From NCBI RefSeq assembly GCF_002583405.1, contig NZ_BCMJ01000014.1, forward strand, positions 1-48,022: DNA of 48,022 bases, written 5' to 3'. Below, in pieces: positions 32,482 to 41,371 of the stretch. Below the pieces are notes generated by a model. That model did no database searches. It had not been told where the DNA came from and worked only from the letters and a program-made list of their open reading frames with translations. The stretch's first letter is position 1. Each line of letters begins with the position of its first letter. The translations under genes were made by a program, and so were the position numbers. The DNA comes from Secundilactobacillus silagincola. GTDB lineage: Bacteria; Bacillota; Bacilli; Lactobacillales; Lactobacillaceae.

Positions 32482-34617
32482 ATGACCACTGTTATCTTAG
32501 CTGAAAAACCCAGTCAAGCCCGTTCATACGTCCAAGCCTTCCAAAAGAGCACAAAAAAACAGGGTTACTATACGGTTAGCGACCCTGTTTTGCCCGAAAA
32601 TACGCTTGTCACGTATGGTCTCGGACATTTAGTTGAACTAGCCACACCGGATAAATATGATCAGAAATATCAGCAATGGGCCCTATCTAATTTACCGATT
32701 TTCCCCAACAAATACAAGTTTGAAGTGTCAGCTAGCAAAAGAACGCAATTCAAGATCGTTAAAGACCTGTTAACGAAGGCCGATACCATTATTGTTGCCA
32801 CCGATAGTGGCCGAGAGGGTTCTAATATTGCCTGGTCGATCATGAGCCAAGCCCAGATTGATGTTAAAAAGAAGACCATTAAGCGTCTATGGCTGAATAG
32901 TTTGGAAAAAGACGCCATTATTACCGGCTTTAAAAATCTTGGTGACTGGCACAAAGACTATTTGGCTTATAAAGAAGCCCAAACCCGTCAAATTAGTGAT
33001 TGGTTGATCGGTATGAATGGTAGTCCTTTATATACTTTGTTATTAAGACAAAACGGGGTACGCGGGGTATACTCAATTGGTCGCGTGCAGACGCCAACCT
33101 TGTATATGGTCTATCAAAGAGACCAGGCAATCAAAAACTTTAAGCCGGAACCCTATTTTGAACTAAATGCTGAAATTCTTGCTAATCAGCAAAAATTCGT
33201 CGCAAAATTAGACCCCTATCAGCGATTTAAAGATGAAGCAGGACTAATAACATTCATGCAAGCTAAGCACGTTCAGAAAGGCTCACAGGCCTGTTTAATC
33301 AAGGACGTCCAAAAACAAGACAAAAAGCGTGCTAGTCCCCAACTATTCTCACTATCCAGTCTCCAAAGTGCCATGAATAAACGTTATCACGCCAGTGCCA
33401 GCCAAACCTTAGCGGCCATTCAAAGTTTATATGAAGCCAAGTTGCTGAGTTATCCCCGAACGGATTGTGCTTATATCACTGATGAAGAATTTGATTATTT
33501 AGTGGCTAATCTGACGAAGTATCTGAATTTGGTCTCTAAGCCAGTCGCTTTAACCAATACCACTCCGAACAAACGCTATGTTGATGGGAAAAAAGTTGAA
33601 GAACACTATGCCATTATTATGACTAAAGTCGTGCCGACGAAAGAGAAACTAGCCAGCTTGCCTAAATTACAGCAACAAGTCTATGACCTGGTTTTAAGGA
33701 CGACGTTAGCGATGTTTGCTGATCCGTACGAGTACGAGGAAACCACCATTATTACCCAAGTTGGTGACGCCAATTTTAAAGCAACCGGTAAGGTCCCAAC
33801 TAAGCAAGGCTGGCAAGCTTTATTTGATGAAACCAAAACCGAGCAGCAAGAAGTAGCAACTTTACCGATCGTTCACCAAGGCGACCAAGTTCAAGCGAAT
33901 CTGCAAACGCCGCAAAAGGAAACAACACCTCCGGTACCCTTTACCGAAGGTACCCTGATTACGGCCATGAAGACCGCTGGCAAAACGCTTGATGATGAAG
34001 TAGCCCAGGCGATTCTCAAAGATGTGCAAGGCATTGGGACAAGTGCGACCCGGGCCAATGTGCTGGAAGTGTTAAAGAAACGCGGCTATCTCGTCACCGA
34101 AAAGAACAAGCTCCACGTCAGTGAGGCCGGAATCACTTTATGTAAAGCAGTCGAACTCGAACCCTTGCTAACTAGTCCAGAAATGACAGCTAAATGGGAG
34201 CAAGCGTTACAGCAAATCAGTACCGAAGAACGCACTCCGGATAATTTTTTGAGCCAAATCAAGAAGTTTGTGGCGAAGTTAATCGCTGATGTTCCCACAC
34301 AATTAACCGGCAATGCAGCCATTAAGCAACAAATCAATCACCAACAGCAAGCACAAAAGTCCGCCGAGGTCTTCTTAGAAACACCGCAAGCGACCGTTTT
34401 AAATAAACAGAAGTTTTATATTGTAAAGCCTAAGCAAGGCGAAGACTTTACCCTGCCCAAGAAATGGAGCAGTAAGACCCTCGGGAAGACCGCGATCAAA
34501 GCACTGGTCACCAAAGGGGAAACCAGCAAACTAAAGGGTTTCAAGAGCAAAAAAGGAAAGTCGTTTGACGCCAAGTTAAAGCTTGACGGCCATAAATTAA
34601 GTTTTGATTTTGATTAG
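32482..34617 (+). CDS. topB: Type IA topoisomerase (TopB-like)
   Basis: A 711-aa topoisomerase III-like enzyme that would help unlink plasmid strands during transfer. The Toprim start is VILAEKPSQARSY with the catalytic Glu. The second Toprim motif reads ATDSGREGS near 106-114, where family members usually have DxDREGE, so the second Asp and last Glu are replaced. The active-site Tyr is in LLSYPRTDCAY near 324. The C-terminal 100 residues are a Lys-rich domain without a clear zinc finger. The changed Toprim motif may affect metal use. Confidence 0.9.
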   Translation: MTTVILAEKPSQARSYVQAFQKSTKKQGYYTVSDPVLPENTLVTYGLGHLVELATPDKYDQKYQQWALSNLPIFPNKYKFEVSASKRTQFKIVKDLLTKADTIIVATDSGREGSNIAWSIMSQAQIDVKKKTIKRLWLNSLEKDAIITGFKNLGDWHKDYLAYKEAQTRQISDWLIGMNGSPLYTLLLRQNGVRGVYSIGRVQTPTLYMVYQRDQAIKNFKPEPYFELNAEILANQQKFVAKLDPYQRFKDEAGLITFMQAKHVQKGSQACLIKDVQKQDKKRASPQLFSLSSLQSAMNKRYHASASQTLAAIQSLYEAKLLSYPRTDCAYITDEEFDYLVANLTKYLNLVSKPVALTNTTPNKRYVDGKKVEEHYAIIMTKVVPTKEKLASLPKLQQQVYDLVLRTTLAMFADPYEYEETTIITQVGDANFKATGKVPTKQGWQALFDETKTEQQEVATLPIVHQGDQVQANLQTPQKETTPPVPFTEGTLITAMKTAGKTLDDEVAQAILKDVQGIGTSATRANVLEVLKKRGYLVTEKNKLHVSEAGITLCKAVELEPLLTSPEMTAKWEQALQQISTEERTPDNFLSQIKKFVAKLIADVPTQLTGNAAIKQQINHQQQAQKSAEVFLETPQATVLNKQKFYIVKPKQGEDFTLPKKWSSKTLGKTAIKALVTKGETSKLKGFKSKKGKSFDAKLKLDGHKLSFDFD

Positions 34618-34655
34618 AACCTGCCTACCGCCCTACACTACGTTCCGGTTGGTTA

Positions 34656-34709
34656 ACCCGTCATTTAGGTTCACTTTTACAATCCCAAAAGTAAACCTGA
34701 ACAACGGGT
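34656..34709 (+). repeat. Long interrupted hairpin between topB and the next gene
   Basis: ACCCGT (34656-34661) pairs with ACGGGT (34704-34709), and AGGTTCACTTTT (34667-34678) with AAAAGTAAACCT (34687-34698; one mismatch). There is no T run, so it is more likely an mRNA processing or stability element than a terminator. Confidence 0.5.
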
Positions 34710-34738
34710 GAGATTAACAAAGCAAAGGAGATCATAAA

Positions 34739-34954
34739 ATGAACAACGAATTAGCAGTTTTAGCCAGTGAATTACCCGTTTTGCAAGCTAAAGGAACCTA
34801 CAAGTATTTAAAAGAAATCACTGGTAACGGCGCTTATTATCAAGTGGCTTGGCAAAAATTAGCCGATGGCTACATCGCCCTTTATGGCACGACCCCAATT
34901 CAAATCAACGTAGCCCCTATATTGAATGATATTTTTGAAGATGAGGAGGGGTAG
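34739..34954 (+). CDS. Small conserved protein before the ArdC-like gene
   Basis: A 71-aa protein (LPVLQAKGTYKYLKEITGNG) with an acidic end, FEDEEG, behind AAAGGAG. It ends three bases before the ArdC/LtrC-like gene and is translationally linked to it. No motif allows a function. Confidence 0.65.
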   Translation: MNNELAVLASELPVLQAKGTYKYLKEITGNGAYYQVAWQKLADGYIALYGTTPIQINVAPILNDIFEDEEG

Positions 34955-34957
34955 GCA

Positions 34958-36082
34958 ATGCCGAGTAAAGCAGACGTTAAAGCCTGGAAAGCACAATTAG
35001 TCGCCCAAGCCGAACAACAAATCCTAAAATTAACCGATAGTGACCGATTTAAACAGTATCTTAATACCCTGGCTAAATTTCATCATTATAGCGCCAGAAA
35101 CATTGATTTGATTTATGCGCAAAATCCGCAAGCCACTCAAGTCGCGGGCTTTAAGCAATGGCAGACGGCTTTTAACCGCACCGTCAAACGAGGCGCAAAA
35201 GCGATTCGGATTGCGGCCCCGATTATTAAGAAGTTAACACCAGCCGAGAAAAAGCGTCTTGATACCACCGATGAACGCGCCATTGTCGGTTACCGTTATC
35301 TACCCGTCTTTGACGTGTCACAAACTAGCGGTGAGCCAGTTTTAAGTGCCAAGGATTTTGTCAAAGAAAATTTAGCCGATCATCAGAATGTAACGAGCTT
35401 GTATAACGCGTTCAAAGACTATCTCAACCAGCAACCCGACCTTAAAGTCAGTGAAGTGCCTTTAGCGACGCTAAATGGGGCTAAGGGGTATTTTCAACCC
35501 AGCACTAATGAAATCGTCATTGGTGGCGATGAGCCCAATAATGCTTTAAAATTGAAGACGTTATATCATGAATATGCGCATAGCCAGCTACACGGATTAA
35601 AATCAGCCTTTAAAGATCGGCCACGAGCTTATCAGGAAACCCAAGCCGAAGCGGTCGCATATGTTGCCATGCAAAACATTGGGGTTGATACAGGCAATTA
35701 CTCCCTCGGGTATGTAGCTACCTGGGCCAAAGATAAAGCCGTGATCCATAGTGCTTTAAGTGAAATCCAGCAAGTTAGCAACAAAGTGATTGAGCTTAGT
35801 GACGGGTTAACCAAACAATTAGGCTTACAAGAAGCACAAAAAGAACCTGAGCATGATTTAAAAAAGCTATCAGCCCAGGATCTTAATAAGTCCTATCAAA
35901 GCTTGCAACAACAAGTTCAGCAAACGACTAATTCACAACAAAAAGCACAATTTAAAAACCAGTTACATGAGATACACGAAGAAATCAGTGAGCGAACGCA
36001 AAAGCAGCTACAAGCATTTGCTGAACAGCATCCAGAAATCAAACAACCAGATTCTGAACCTGATCAAAGCCTAAAACGTTAG
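34958..36082 (+). CDS. ArdC/LtrC-like protein with metallopeptidase motif
   Basis: A 374-aa protein. The N-terminal 110 residues match the ssDNA-binding ArdC_N domain (FHHYSARNIDLIYAQNP, then GFKQWQTAFNRTVKRGAKAI). The middle has a zincin site, HEYAH, in LYHEYAHSQLHG near 205. The C-terminal 80 residues are a Gln-rich coiled coil (DLNKSYQSLQQQVQQTTN). ArdC proteins protect incoming DNA from type I restriction and enter with the transferred strand. Here it lies next to the type I RM operon. A decayed copy of its C-terminal region is at 46660-46891. Confidence 0.85.
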   Translation: MPSKADVKAWKAQLVAQAEQQILKLTDSDRFKQYLNTLAKFHHYSARNIDLIYAQNPQATQVAGFKQWQTAFNRTVKRGAKAIRIAAPIIKKLTPAEKKRLDTTDERAIVGYRYLPVFDVSQTSGEPVLSAKDFVKENLADHQNVTSLYNAFKDYLNQQPDLKVSEVPLATLNGAKGYFQPSTNEIVIGGDEPNNALKLKTLYHEYAHSQLHGLKSAFKDRPRAYQETQAEAVAYVAMQNIGVDTGNYSLGYVATWAKDKAVIHSALSEIQQVSNKVIELSDGLTKQLGLQEAQKEPEHDLKKLSAQDLNKSYQSLQQQVQQTTNSQQKAQFKNQLHEIHEEISERTQKQLQAFAEQHPEIKQPDSEPDQSLKR

Positions 36083-36099
36083 CCAGTTTTTAAGGGACA

Positions 36100-36240
36100 T
36101 GCTATAATGGAAACAGAAAAGGAAGCCCCGCCGAAAACAGGACTTCCCACGCAAGCCGCTTCAAAGGCGGTGGCATAATTACAAAACTATATTAATGTCG
36201 TCCCGTAACTCGCCAAAGTTATAATCGGGGCGGCTTTTTT
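36100..36240 (+). ncRNA. Candidate antitoxin RNA of a type I toxin-antitoxin locus
   Basis: An extended -10, TGC-TATAAT (36100-36108), would start a rightward RNA near 36115. It folds into several GC hairpins and ends with GTCGTCCCG pairing with CGGGGCGGC (G-U pairs allowed) before six T residues at 36235-36240. The toxin gene on the opposite strand ends at 36239, so both RNAs overlap at their 3' ends. This is the plan of Fst/Lpt-type loci. Confidence 0.6.
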
Positions 36241-36328
36241 ATTTGTGGTGCTTGTCGATATAGCTGAGTAGCGCGATTAAAAACGTGCCAAACAGCAACA
36301 TCAACGAGAGTGTCTGGAAGACGCTCAT
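36239..36328 (-). CDS. Holin-like type I toxin, 29 aa
   Basis: The peptide starts MSVFQTLSLMLLFGTFLIAL and ends in SYIDKHHK. It has one membrane helix with a charged tail, as in the small 'putative holin-like toxin' family of Firmicutes, which insert into the membrane and are silenced by an antisense RNA. A good promoter lies upstream on the minus strand: TTGGGC (36450-36455) and TATAAT (36427-36432), 17 bp apart, giving a leader of about 90 bases. A decayed second copy is at 47025-47146. Confidence 0.75.
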   Translation of the reverse strand: MSVFQTLSLMLLFGTFLIALLSYIDKHHK

Positions 36329-36426
36329 TGACTGTGAAACCTTCCTGAAGATTATTCCATGTTCCCATGGGCCTCACCTCGCAAGGGAAAAGACAGCCAC
36401 CGCCCTTAAAACTTCTTACTTGATCT

Positions 36427-36455
36427 ATTATACAAGGAAATTGAGCGATGCCCAA
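36427..36455 (-). promoter_or_regulatory. Promoter of the holin-like toxin
   Basis: TTGGGC and TATAAT on the minus strand with 17-bp spacing. The long leader to the toxin start at 36328 is typical for type I toxins, whose translation is held back by mRNA structure. Confidence 0.7.
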
Positions 36456-36537
36456 GTAAAAGAATGATTTGCATTGAATGAGAAATGAATGATCAAGATA
36501 TTTACTGAACTTGGTTGTATATATTACTGTTAAAGTG

Positions 36538-36577
36538 ATACCACCATGGCAGATTTCCCTGTTTGGTGGTATTATTT
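36538..36577 (+). terminator. Hairpin before the restriction operon
   Basis: ATACCACCA (36538-36546) pairs with TGGTGGTAT (36564-36572), followed by a T-rich stretch. It lies about 110 bases before the first gene of the RM region and separates it from upstream transcription. Confidence 0.55.
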
Positions 36578-36686
36578 TGCCCTTCCAATATTGTAATTCT
36601 CAATAATTACATTTGACGTTTTATGAATTACCTGATATGATTGCATCATTCCATAAAGTAATTCACTAGAATAACAGGAGAAACAA

Positions 36687-37241
36687 ATGAAATTTACAAA
36701 AAGTAAGCTTGGTAACCTTGCGGATTTTACCACTGGAATCTTATTACCAAGAATCAAAGATCCTATTGATGAAAAACCTAGTCAGAGAATGATATACAAT
36801 CCATTGTCGAGGTCAGTTAGATATATCCATGGTGATTCTGAGTTGCCGTTAATCACCACAGATCAAATTGGAATTTCAATGCTGCAACGAGAAGCCTATC
36901 TAGTGGAGAAAAAAGCTTTTGTAGACGAGCAAATATTGACTGCAAACTTTACCGCAGTAACACTAGATAGTCGAGTAAAACAAAGTTACTTTGTTTGGTG
37001 GTTTAACCACAGTATTGAAGCACAACGTCAACTGGAAGCATTGGGACAGCTAGGACGTCGAGTAATATTAAAAGATTTACGTGAAATGACTATTTCTATA
37101 CCAAACTTGTCGTTGCAACATGACATTGGGGAACTTTATGTTCTGAGTCAAAAACGATCAATAGCGTTAAAACGAAAGGCTGATTTGACTGAAGAACAAG
37201 CACTACAATTCATTAGGCAGCATATGATGGAGGAAGGTTAA
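36687..37241 (+). CDS. Half-size type I specificity (S) subunit
   Basis: A 184-aa protein that resembles one target-recognition half of an HsdS: KLGNLADFTTGILLPRIKD at the start, QLGRRVILKDLREMTISIPN before a terminal helix (IGELYVLSQKRSIALKRKAD) of the spacer type. Normal S subunits have two such halves in about 400 aa. A half-S can work as a dimer and then recognises a symmetric split sequence. It is two bases ahead of the divergent methylase gene, which is probably its partner, and GGAGAAA precedes its ATG. Confidence 0.75.
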   Translation: MKFTKSKLGNLADFTTGILLPRIKDPIDEKPSQRMIYNPLSRSVRYIHGDSELPLITTDQIGISMLQREAYLVEKKAFVDEQILTANFTAVTLDSRVKQSYFVWWFNHSIEAQRQLEALGQLGRRVILKDLREMTISIPNLSLQHDIGELYVLSQKRSIALKRKADLTEEQALQFIRQHMMEEG

Positions 37242-37243
37242 CT

Positions 37244-38617
37244 ATGGATTATTCACAATCAGTTGAAACAGCGAAAAGAGCTATCTTGAGTATTAGCAGT
37301 CAATACCGGGACCTATTTGACGCTAATTCGATTGTAACAACTTTATTTGATCTCGTTTATTTATACGAAATAAATCCAGCGTATGCTCAACTCCTTAAGC
37401 AGAAGGGCATGCATATTGAGGCACTTAACAAGCAGCTACATGCTATTGCTAAATCTGATGAAACTCAATTGGCAGTAATTGAAGATCTTAATGAAAGCAT
37501 TCAACGGATATTGTTGCTAAGAATCGGTAAGGACAAGCAACTGCAAGTCTTTAATGAAATTTGTGAAAGCACATTACGTTTGGTTAGACAACAATCTGAT
37601 CGCTTTGTATTACTTAAAGCCATGCAAGATGCATACGTTGACCTTGAATCAAGGCTAAATGGGAGAACTAATACGCCTGATCAGATTAATGTTCTGATGG
37701 CTCAGTTAGCAAATCTATCTTTTGACGGGGACGAACCAGTTAGAATATATGATTCTACTTCTGGATGGGGCGGCTCTTTACTTGAAATGAGACGTGTTAT
37801 ACCGAATTCACGGAAAGTTAGATTGTTAGGACAAGAGTTAAATGCCAAAGCATATCTTTTCTGTGAAATGGTGCTAGGCCTATTAGACGATGACAATACA
37901 AGTCATGCACTGAATAATGGTGATGCACTTGTTGCCGATTGGCCATTTGGTGATTCAGGTGCCGACGTTATTATTAATGATCCACCTTACTCAATGAGGT
38001 GGAATCCAGACCCAAACCTTCTTGAAAGGGGTATTTATCATAAAATTGGAGTATTACCACCAAAATCTAGAGCAGACTTCGCCTTTGTACTGCATGGACT
38101 GGCCCATTTAAATGACAATGGAACAATGGTGATTCAGTTACCGCATGGTGTTCTATTCAGAGGATCAGCGGAAGCAAAAATTCGTCAGTACTTGCTTGAA
38201 CGCAACTATATTGAAGCAGTGATTGGTTTGCCAGCTAATTTACAAAGCACAACTGCAATCCCAACTATGATTTTAGTATTACGGAAGAATCGAAAACGCA
38301 AAGACGTATTGTTCATTGATGCAAGTGATGATGAGGTTAAAAAAGCACGTTCACGTGATTTGTTGTCAACTTCAGCAGTTAACAAGATTGTTGAGACATA
38401 TCACAAATTCGTTAGCATTCAGCGATATGCGTATGTAGCTACACCGAAAGAGATCATTGAAAATGATTATAATTTAAACATTCCACGCTACGTAGATACT
38501 TATATCCCGCCTAAGCTAATTTCTGTGTCTGAGTTGGAAAATAAAATAGTAAAGATCGATCAGCAATTATCAACCCTAGAAGCTGATAGCCGACTTATCA
38601 TGATGAAGTATCAGTAG
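37244..38617 (+). CDS. Divergent HsdM-like N6-adenine methylase
   Basis: A 457-aa methylase-fold protein. The helical N-terminal domain (about 1-145) resembles HsdM_N. The SAM region reads IYDSTSGWGGSLLEM near 167, where HsdM proteins have DPCCGSGG, and the catalytic motif is NDPPYSMRW near 244, a variant of NPPY/F. A coiled C-terminal region (VSELENKIVKIDQQLSTLE) would contact the S subunit. Both key motifs deviate but keep the acidic residue, glycines and DPPY, so activity is plausible. It and the half-S form a separate two-gene unit ahead of the standard hsdMSR operon. Confidence 0.8.
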   Translation: MDYSQSVETAKRAILSISSQYRDLFDANSIVTTLFDLVYLYEINPAYAQLLKQKGMHIEALNKQLHAIAKSDETQLAVIEDLNESIQRILLLRIGKDKQLQVFNEICESTLRLVRQQSDRFVLLKAMQDAYVDLESRLNGRTNTPDQINVLMAQLANLSFDGDEPVRIYDSTSGWGGSLLEMRRVIPNSRKVRLLGQELNAKAYLFCEMVLGLLDDDNTSHALNNGDALVADWPFGDSGADVIINDPPYSMRWNPDPNLLERGIYHKIGVLPPKSRADFAFVLHGLAHLNDNGTMVIQLPHGVLFRGSAEAKIRQYLLERNYIEAVIGLPANLQSTTAIPTMILVLRKNRKRKDVLFIDASDDEVKKARSRDLLSTSAVNKIVETYHKFVSIQRYAYVATPKEIIENDYNLNIPRYVDTYIPPKLISVSELENKIVKIDQQLSTLEADSRLIMMKYQ

Positions 38618-38688
38618 AATAGTGCGACTGTAAATGTATTAGTTTTTAGAAGTTTAACATTTAAAGAAAAACATTGGAGGAACTATTA

Positions 38689-40215
38689 ATGCCAGTAAAG
38701 AGTAATGAATTAGGAATTGAAGACAAGCTGTGGAGTGCAGCAGAAAAGTTACGAGGCTCAATGGACGCATCAACGTATCGAAACGTTGTTTTGGGATTGA
38801 TTTTCTTAAAATATGTATCAGATACATTTGAAGAATTGCATGCAGAATTGTTAGCTTCTAATTATCCAGAAGAGGCAGAAGAACGCGATAGTTACGATGC
38901 TAAAAATGTTTTTTGGCTACCTTCAGAGGCACGTTGGTCAGTAATTGCTGCCGCTGCTAAAACACCAGAAGTTGGCACTACAATTGATAAAGCAATGGCT
39001 GCAATTGAGCGTGAGAACGCTAGTGTAAAGGGGGTATTACCTAAAAATTATGCTTCGCCAGATTTGGCTAAGGAAAATCTGGGTGAAGTCATCGATTTGT
39101 TCTCGGACGTTCAGGTTGGAAATGAAGAATCTCGAAAAAATGACGTATTAGGCCGCGTATACGAATTCTTTTTACGTAAATTTGCAACTAATGGAGATGG
39201 TGAATTCTATACGCCGCGTTCCATTGTTAGAACACTCGTCGATATGATTGAACCGTTTAAAGGCTCGATCTATGATCCTTGTTGCGGTTCTGGTGGCATG
39301 TTTGTGCAATCTGAAGAGTTCGTACGTGAACACCAAGGAACTATTCTAGACTTGTCTGTTTATGGACAGGAATGGAATCCAACCACTTGGCGCTTAGCTA
39401 AAATGAATTTAGCTATTCATGGCATTGATAACAACTTAGGCCCTCGTAATGGTAATACACTATTAAATGATTTACACAAGGGCGAACGCTTTGATTTTGC
39501 CTTAGCAAATCCGCCGTTTAACGTAAAAGACTGGGGAGCTGAGAAGGTTATTGACGACTCACGCTGGCATTGGGGGACTCCTTATGATGGAAATGCCAAT
39601 TATGCTTGGATTGAACACATTTTGAGTAAATTGACTCCCGATGGTAAGGCTGGCATTGTTTTAGCAAATGGCTCGTTATCAACATTGACTAGTGATGAGA
39701 AGGCTATTCGTCAATCACTGCTCGAGGATCATAAGGTTGATGCTATCGTGGCAATGCCAAGTCAAATGTTTTATTCCGTATCTATTCCAGTTTCTTTATG
39801 GATATTTGATATGAATCAAGCATCGCCTAATGAACGTGACCGCCAAGGAGAGACTTTGTTTATTGATGCCCGTGAATTGGGATCAATGACAGATCGAACC
39901 CATCGCGAATTTACGCGTGCTGATATTAATGAGATTGCCGATACCTATCACGCTTATACGGGAACCTCTAAAAAAGCGTATCGAGATGTCCCCGGCTTTT
40001 GCAAAGCTGAAAAGTTGGAAAATATTAAGGCTAATGATTATGTTCTAACACCTGGTCGATATGTCGGATTAGCTGCAGAAAAGCAAATGTCAGAAGAAGA
40101 GTTTGATGCTGAAATGACAAAGTTAAGCGGTGAATTGAAAAAACAATTTGATAAGAGTGATAAGCTGCAGAACAAGATTTTGAATGTGTTAAGAGGTATT
40201 GGGTATGGAGACTAA
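38689..40215 (+). CDS. hsdM: Type I restriction-modification M subunit (HsdM)
   Basis: A 508-aa N6-adenine methylase. HsdM_N helical domain (about 5-140; MDASTYRNVVLGLIFLKYVSD, in part), SAM motif I YDPCCGSGGMF near 194, catalytic motif IV LANPPFN near 272. It methylates the target together with HsdS and forms the restriction complex with HsdR. ATG at 38689 has TTGGAGGAAC upstream; the TTG at 38674 is not needed. It overlaps hsdS by 11 bases. Confidence 0.95.
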   Translation: MPVKSNELGIEDKLWSAAEKLRGSMDASTYRNVVLGLIFLKYVSDTFEELHAELLASNYPEEAEERDSYDAKNVFWLPSEARWSVIAAAAKTPEVGTTIDKAMAAIERENASVKGVLPKNYASPDLAKENLGEVIDLFSDVQVGNEESRKNDVLGRVYEFFLRKFATNGDGEFYTPRSIVRTLVDMIEPFKGSIYDPCCGSGGMFVQSEEFVREHQGTILDLSVYGQEWNPTTWRLAKMNLAIHGIDNNLGPRNGNTLLNDLHKGERFDFALANPPFNVKDWGAEKVIDDSRWHWGTPYDGNANYAWIEHILSKLTPDGKAGIVLANGSLSTLTSDEKAIRQSLLEDHKVDAIVAMPSQMFYSVSIPVSLWIFDMNQASPNERDRQGETLFIDARELGSMTDRTHREFTRADINEIADTYHAYTGTSKKAYRDVPGFCKAEKLENIKANDYVLTPGRYVGLAAEKQMSEEEFDAEMTKLSGELKKQFDKSDKLQNKILNVLRGIGYGD

Positions 40216-41371
40216 AACTGTGAGACTTGGTGATTTTGCAACTTTTGTTAATGAAAAATGTTATTTGAATGAAGCCTCAAGAAACACTTATGTGAGCACA
40301 GAAAATTTAAAGCCAAATAGGTTAGGTGTATTTTTCCCAATTACTAAATTGCCACGAACTAATAAAGTAAATACTTTCGCTAAGGGGGATATTCTTATTG
40401 CGAATATTCGTCCGTATTTTAAAAAGATTTGGCACGCTAATATAGCGGGTACCCATTCGACAGATGTATTAAACATTAGGTCTAATTCAAAACAGTTATT
40501 ACAGTCTTATCTTGCGGTGGTATTATCAGATGATCGTTTCTTTGACTATATGATGGCAACATCAAAGGGCACGAAGATGCCACGTGGAGATAAAAAAGCA
40601 ATTATGGATTTTAAATTTGAATTGCCAAGTTTTAAAGACCAAATAATAATTTCTGACTCCATCTCTATTATCAATCAAAAAATTGAATTGAATCAGCAGA
40701 TCAACAAGAACTTGCTGCAGATGATGGAAACTAAATGGCGAAAACAATTTGAAGGACTCGATGCTAATCAAGGGCATTTCACTGACTTAGCTGATGTTGT
40801 GGCTGGTGGCACTCCAAGTAAGAAGCAATCTGAATATTTTGGTGGGAATATTGCATGGATTACTCCAAAGGACATGTCTAAAACAACAAGGGTTTTTATT
40901 GAGCATGGAACATTAAATATCACTAAAATAGGCCTTAATAATAGTTCTGCAAAACTTATACCAAAAGGAACTATTTTATTTAGCTCACGTGCTCCTATTG
41001 GTTATATTGGAATTGCAGCAAACCCAGTTTCTACAAATCAAGGTTTCAAATCTCTTGTTCCAAAACGAAAAGAATTCACTGAGTATTTATATTTTTTATT
41101 AAAGAGATTAACCCCGTTAATTGAAAATATCGCAAGTGGTTCGACTTTCAAAGAAATATCTGGTGCGGGAATGAAATCTGTAGACTTTCCATTACCAACT
41201 TCTGATATGATTGAAGCTTTCCATCATGAAGCAAGATCATTATTCGACTTAATTAAGTGTAATGAAAAACAAAGTCAATATCTAAATTTTATTCGGAATT
41301 TGATTCTTCCCAAGTTACTGTCCGGAGATATCAATCTATCTGGTATTGAGGAGGCGATAAAGAATGCCTAA
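40205..41371 (+). CDS. hsdS: Type I restriction-modification S subunit (HsdS)
   Basis: A 388-aa specificity subunit with two target-recognition domains (about 5-140 and 195-345), each followed by a long helix (IINQKIELNQQINKNLLQMM and FDLIKCNEKQSQYLNFIRNL). The repeated spacer helices set the distance between the two half-sites. It differs clearly from the half-size S encoded at 36687, so the two probably recognise different DNA. It overlaps hsdM and hsdR. Confidence 0.93.
   Translation: METKTVRLGDFATFVNEKCYLNEASRNTYVSTENLKPNRLGVFFPITKLPRTNKVNTFAKGDILIANIRPYFKKIWHANIAGTHSTDVLNIRSNSKQLLQSYLAVVLSDDRFFDYMMATSKGTKMPRGDKKAIMDFKFELPSFKDQIIISDSISIINQKIELNQQINKNLLQMMETKWRKQFEGLDANQGHFTDLADVVAGGTPSKKQSEYFGGNIAWITPKDMSKTTRVFIEHGTLNITKIGLNNSSAKLIPKGTILFSSRAPIGYIGIAANPVSTNQGFKSLVPKRKEFTEYLYFLLKRLTPLIENIASGSTFKEISGAGMKSVDFPLPTSDMIEAFHHEARSLFDLIKCNEKQSQYLNFIRNLILPKLLSGDINLSGIEEAIKNA

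Noticed and set aside
36219-36467. Longer open frames of 60-78 codons over the holin-like toxin
   Set aside because: They lack ribosome sites and hydrophobic or domain signatures. The 29-codon frame has the family pattern and a matching promoter.
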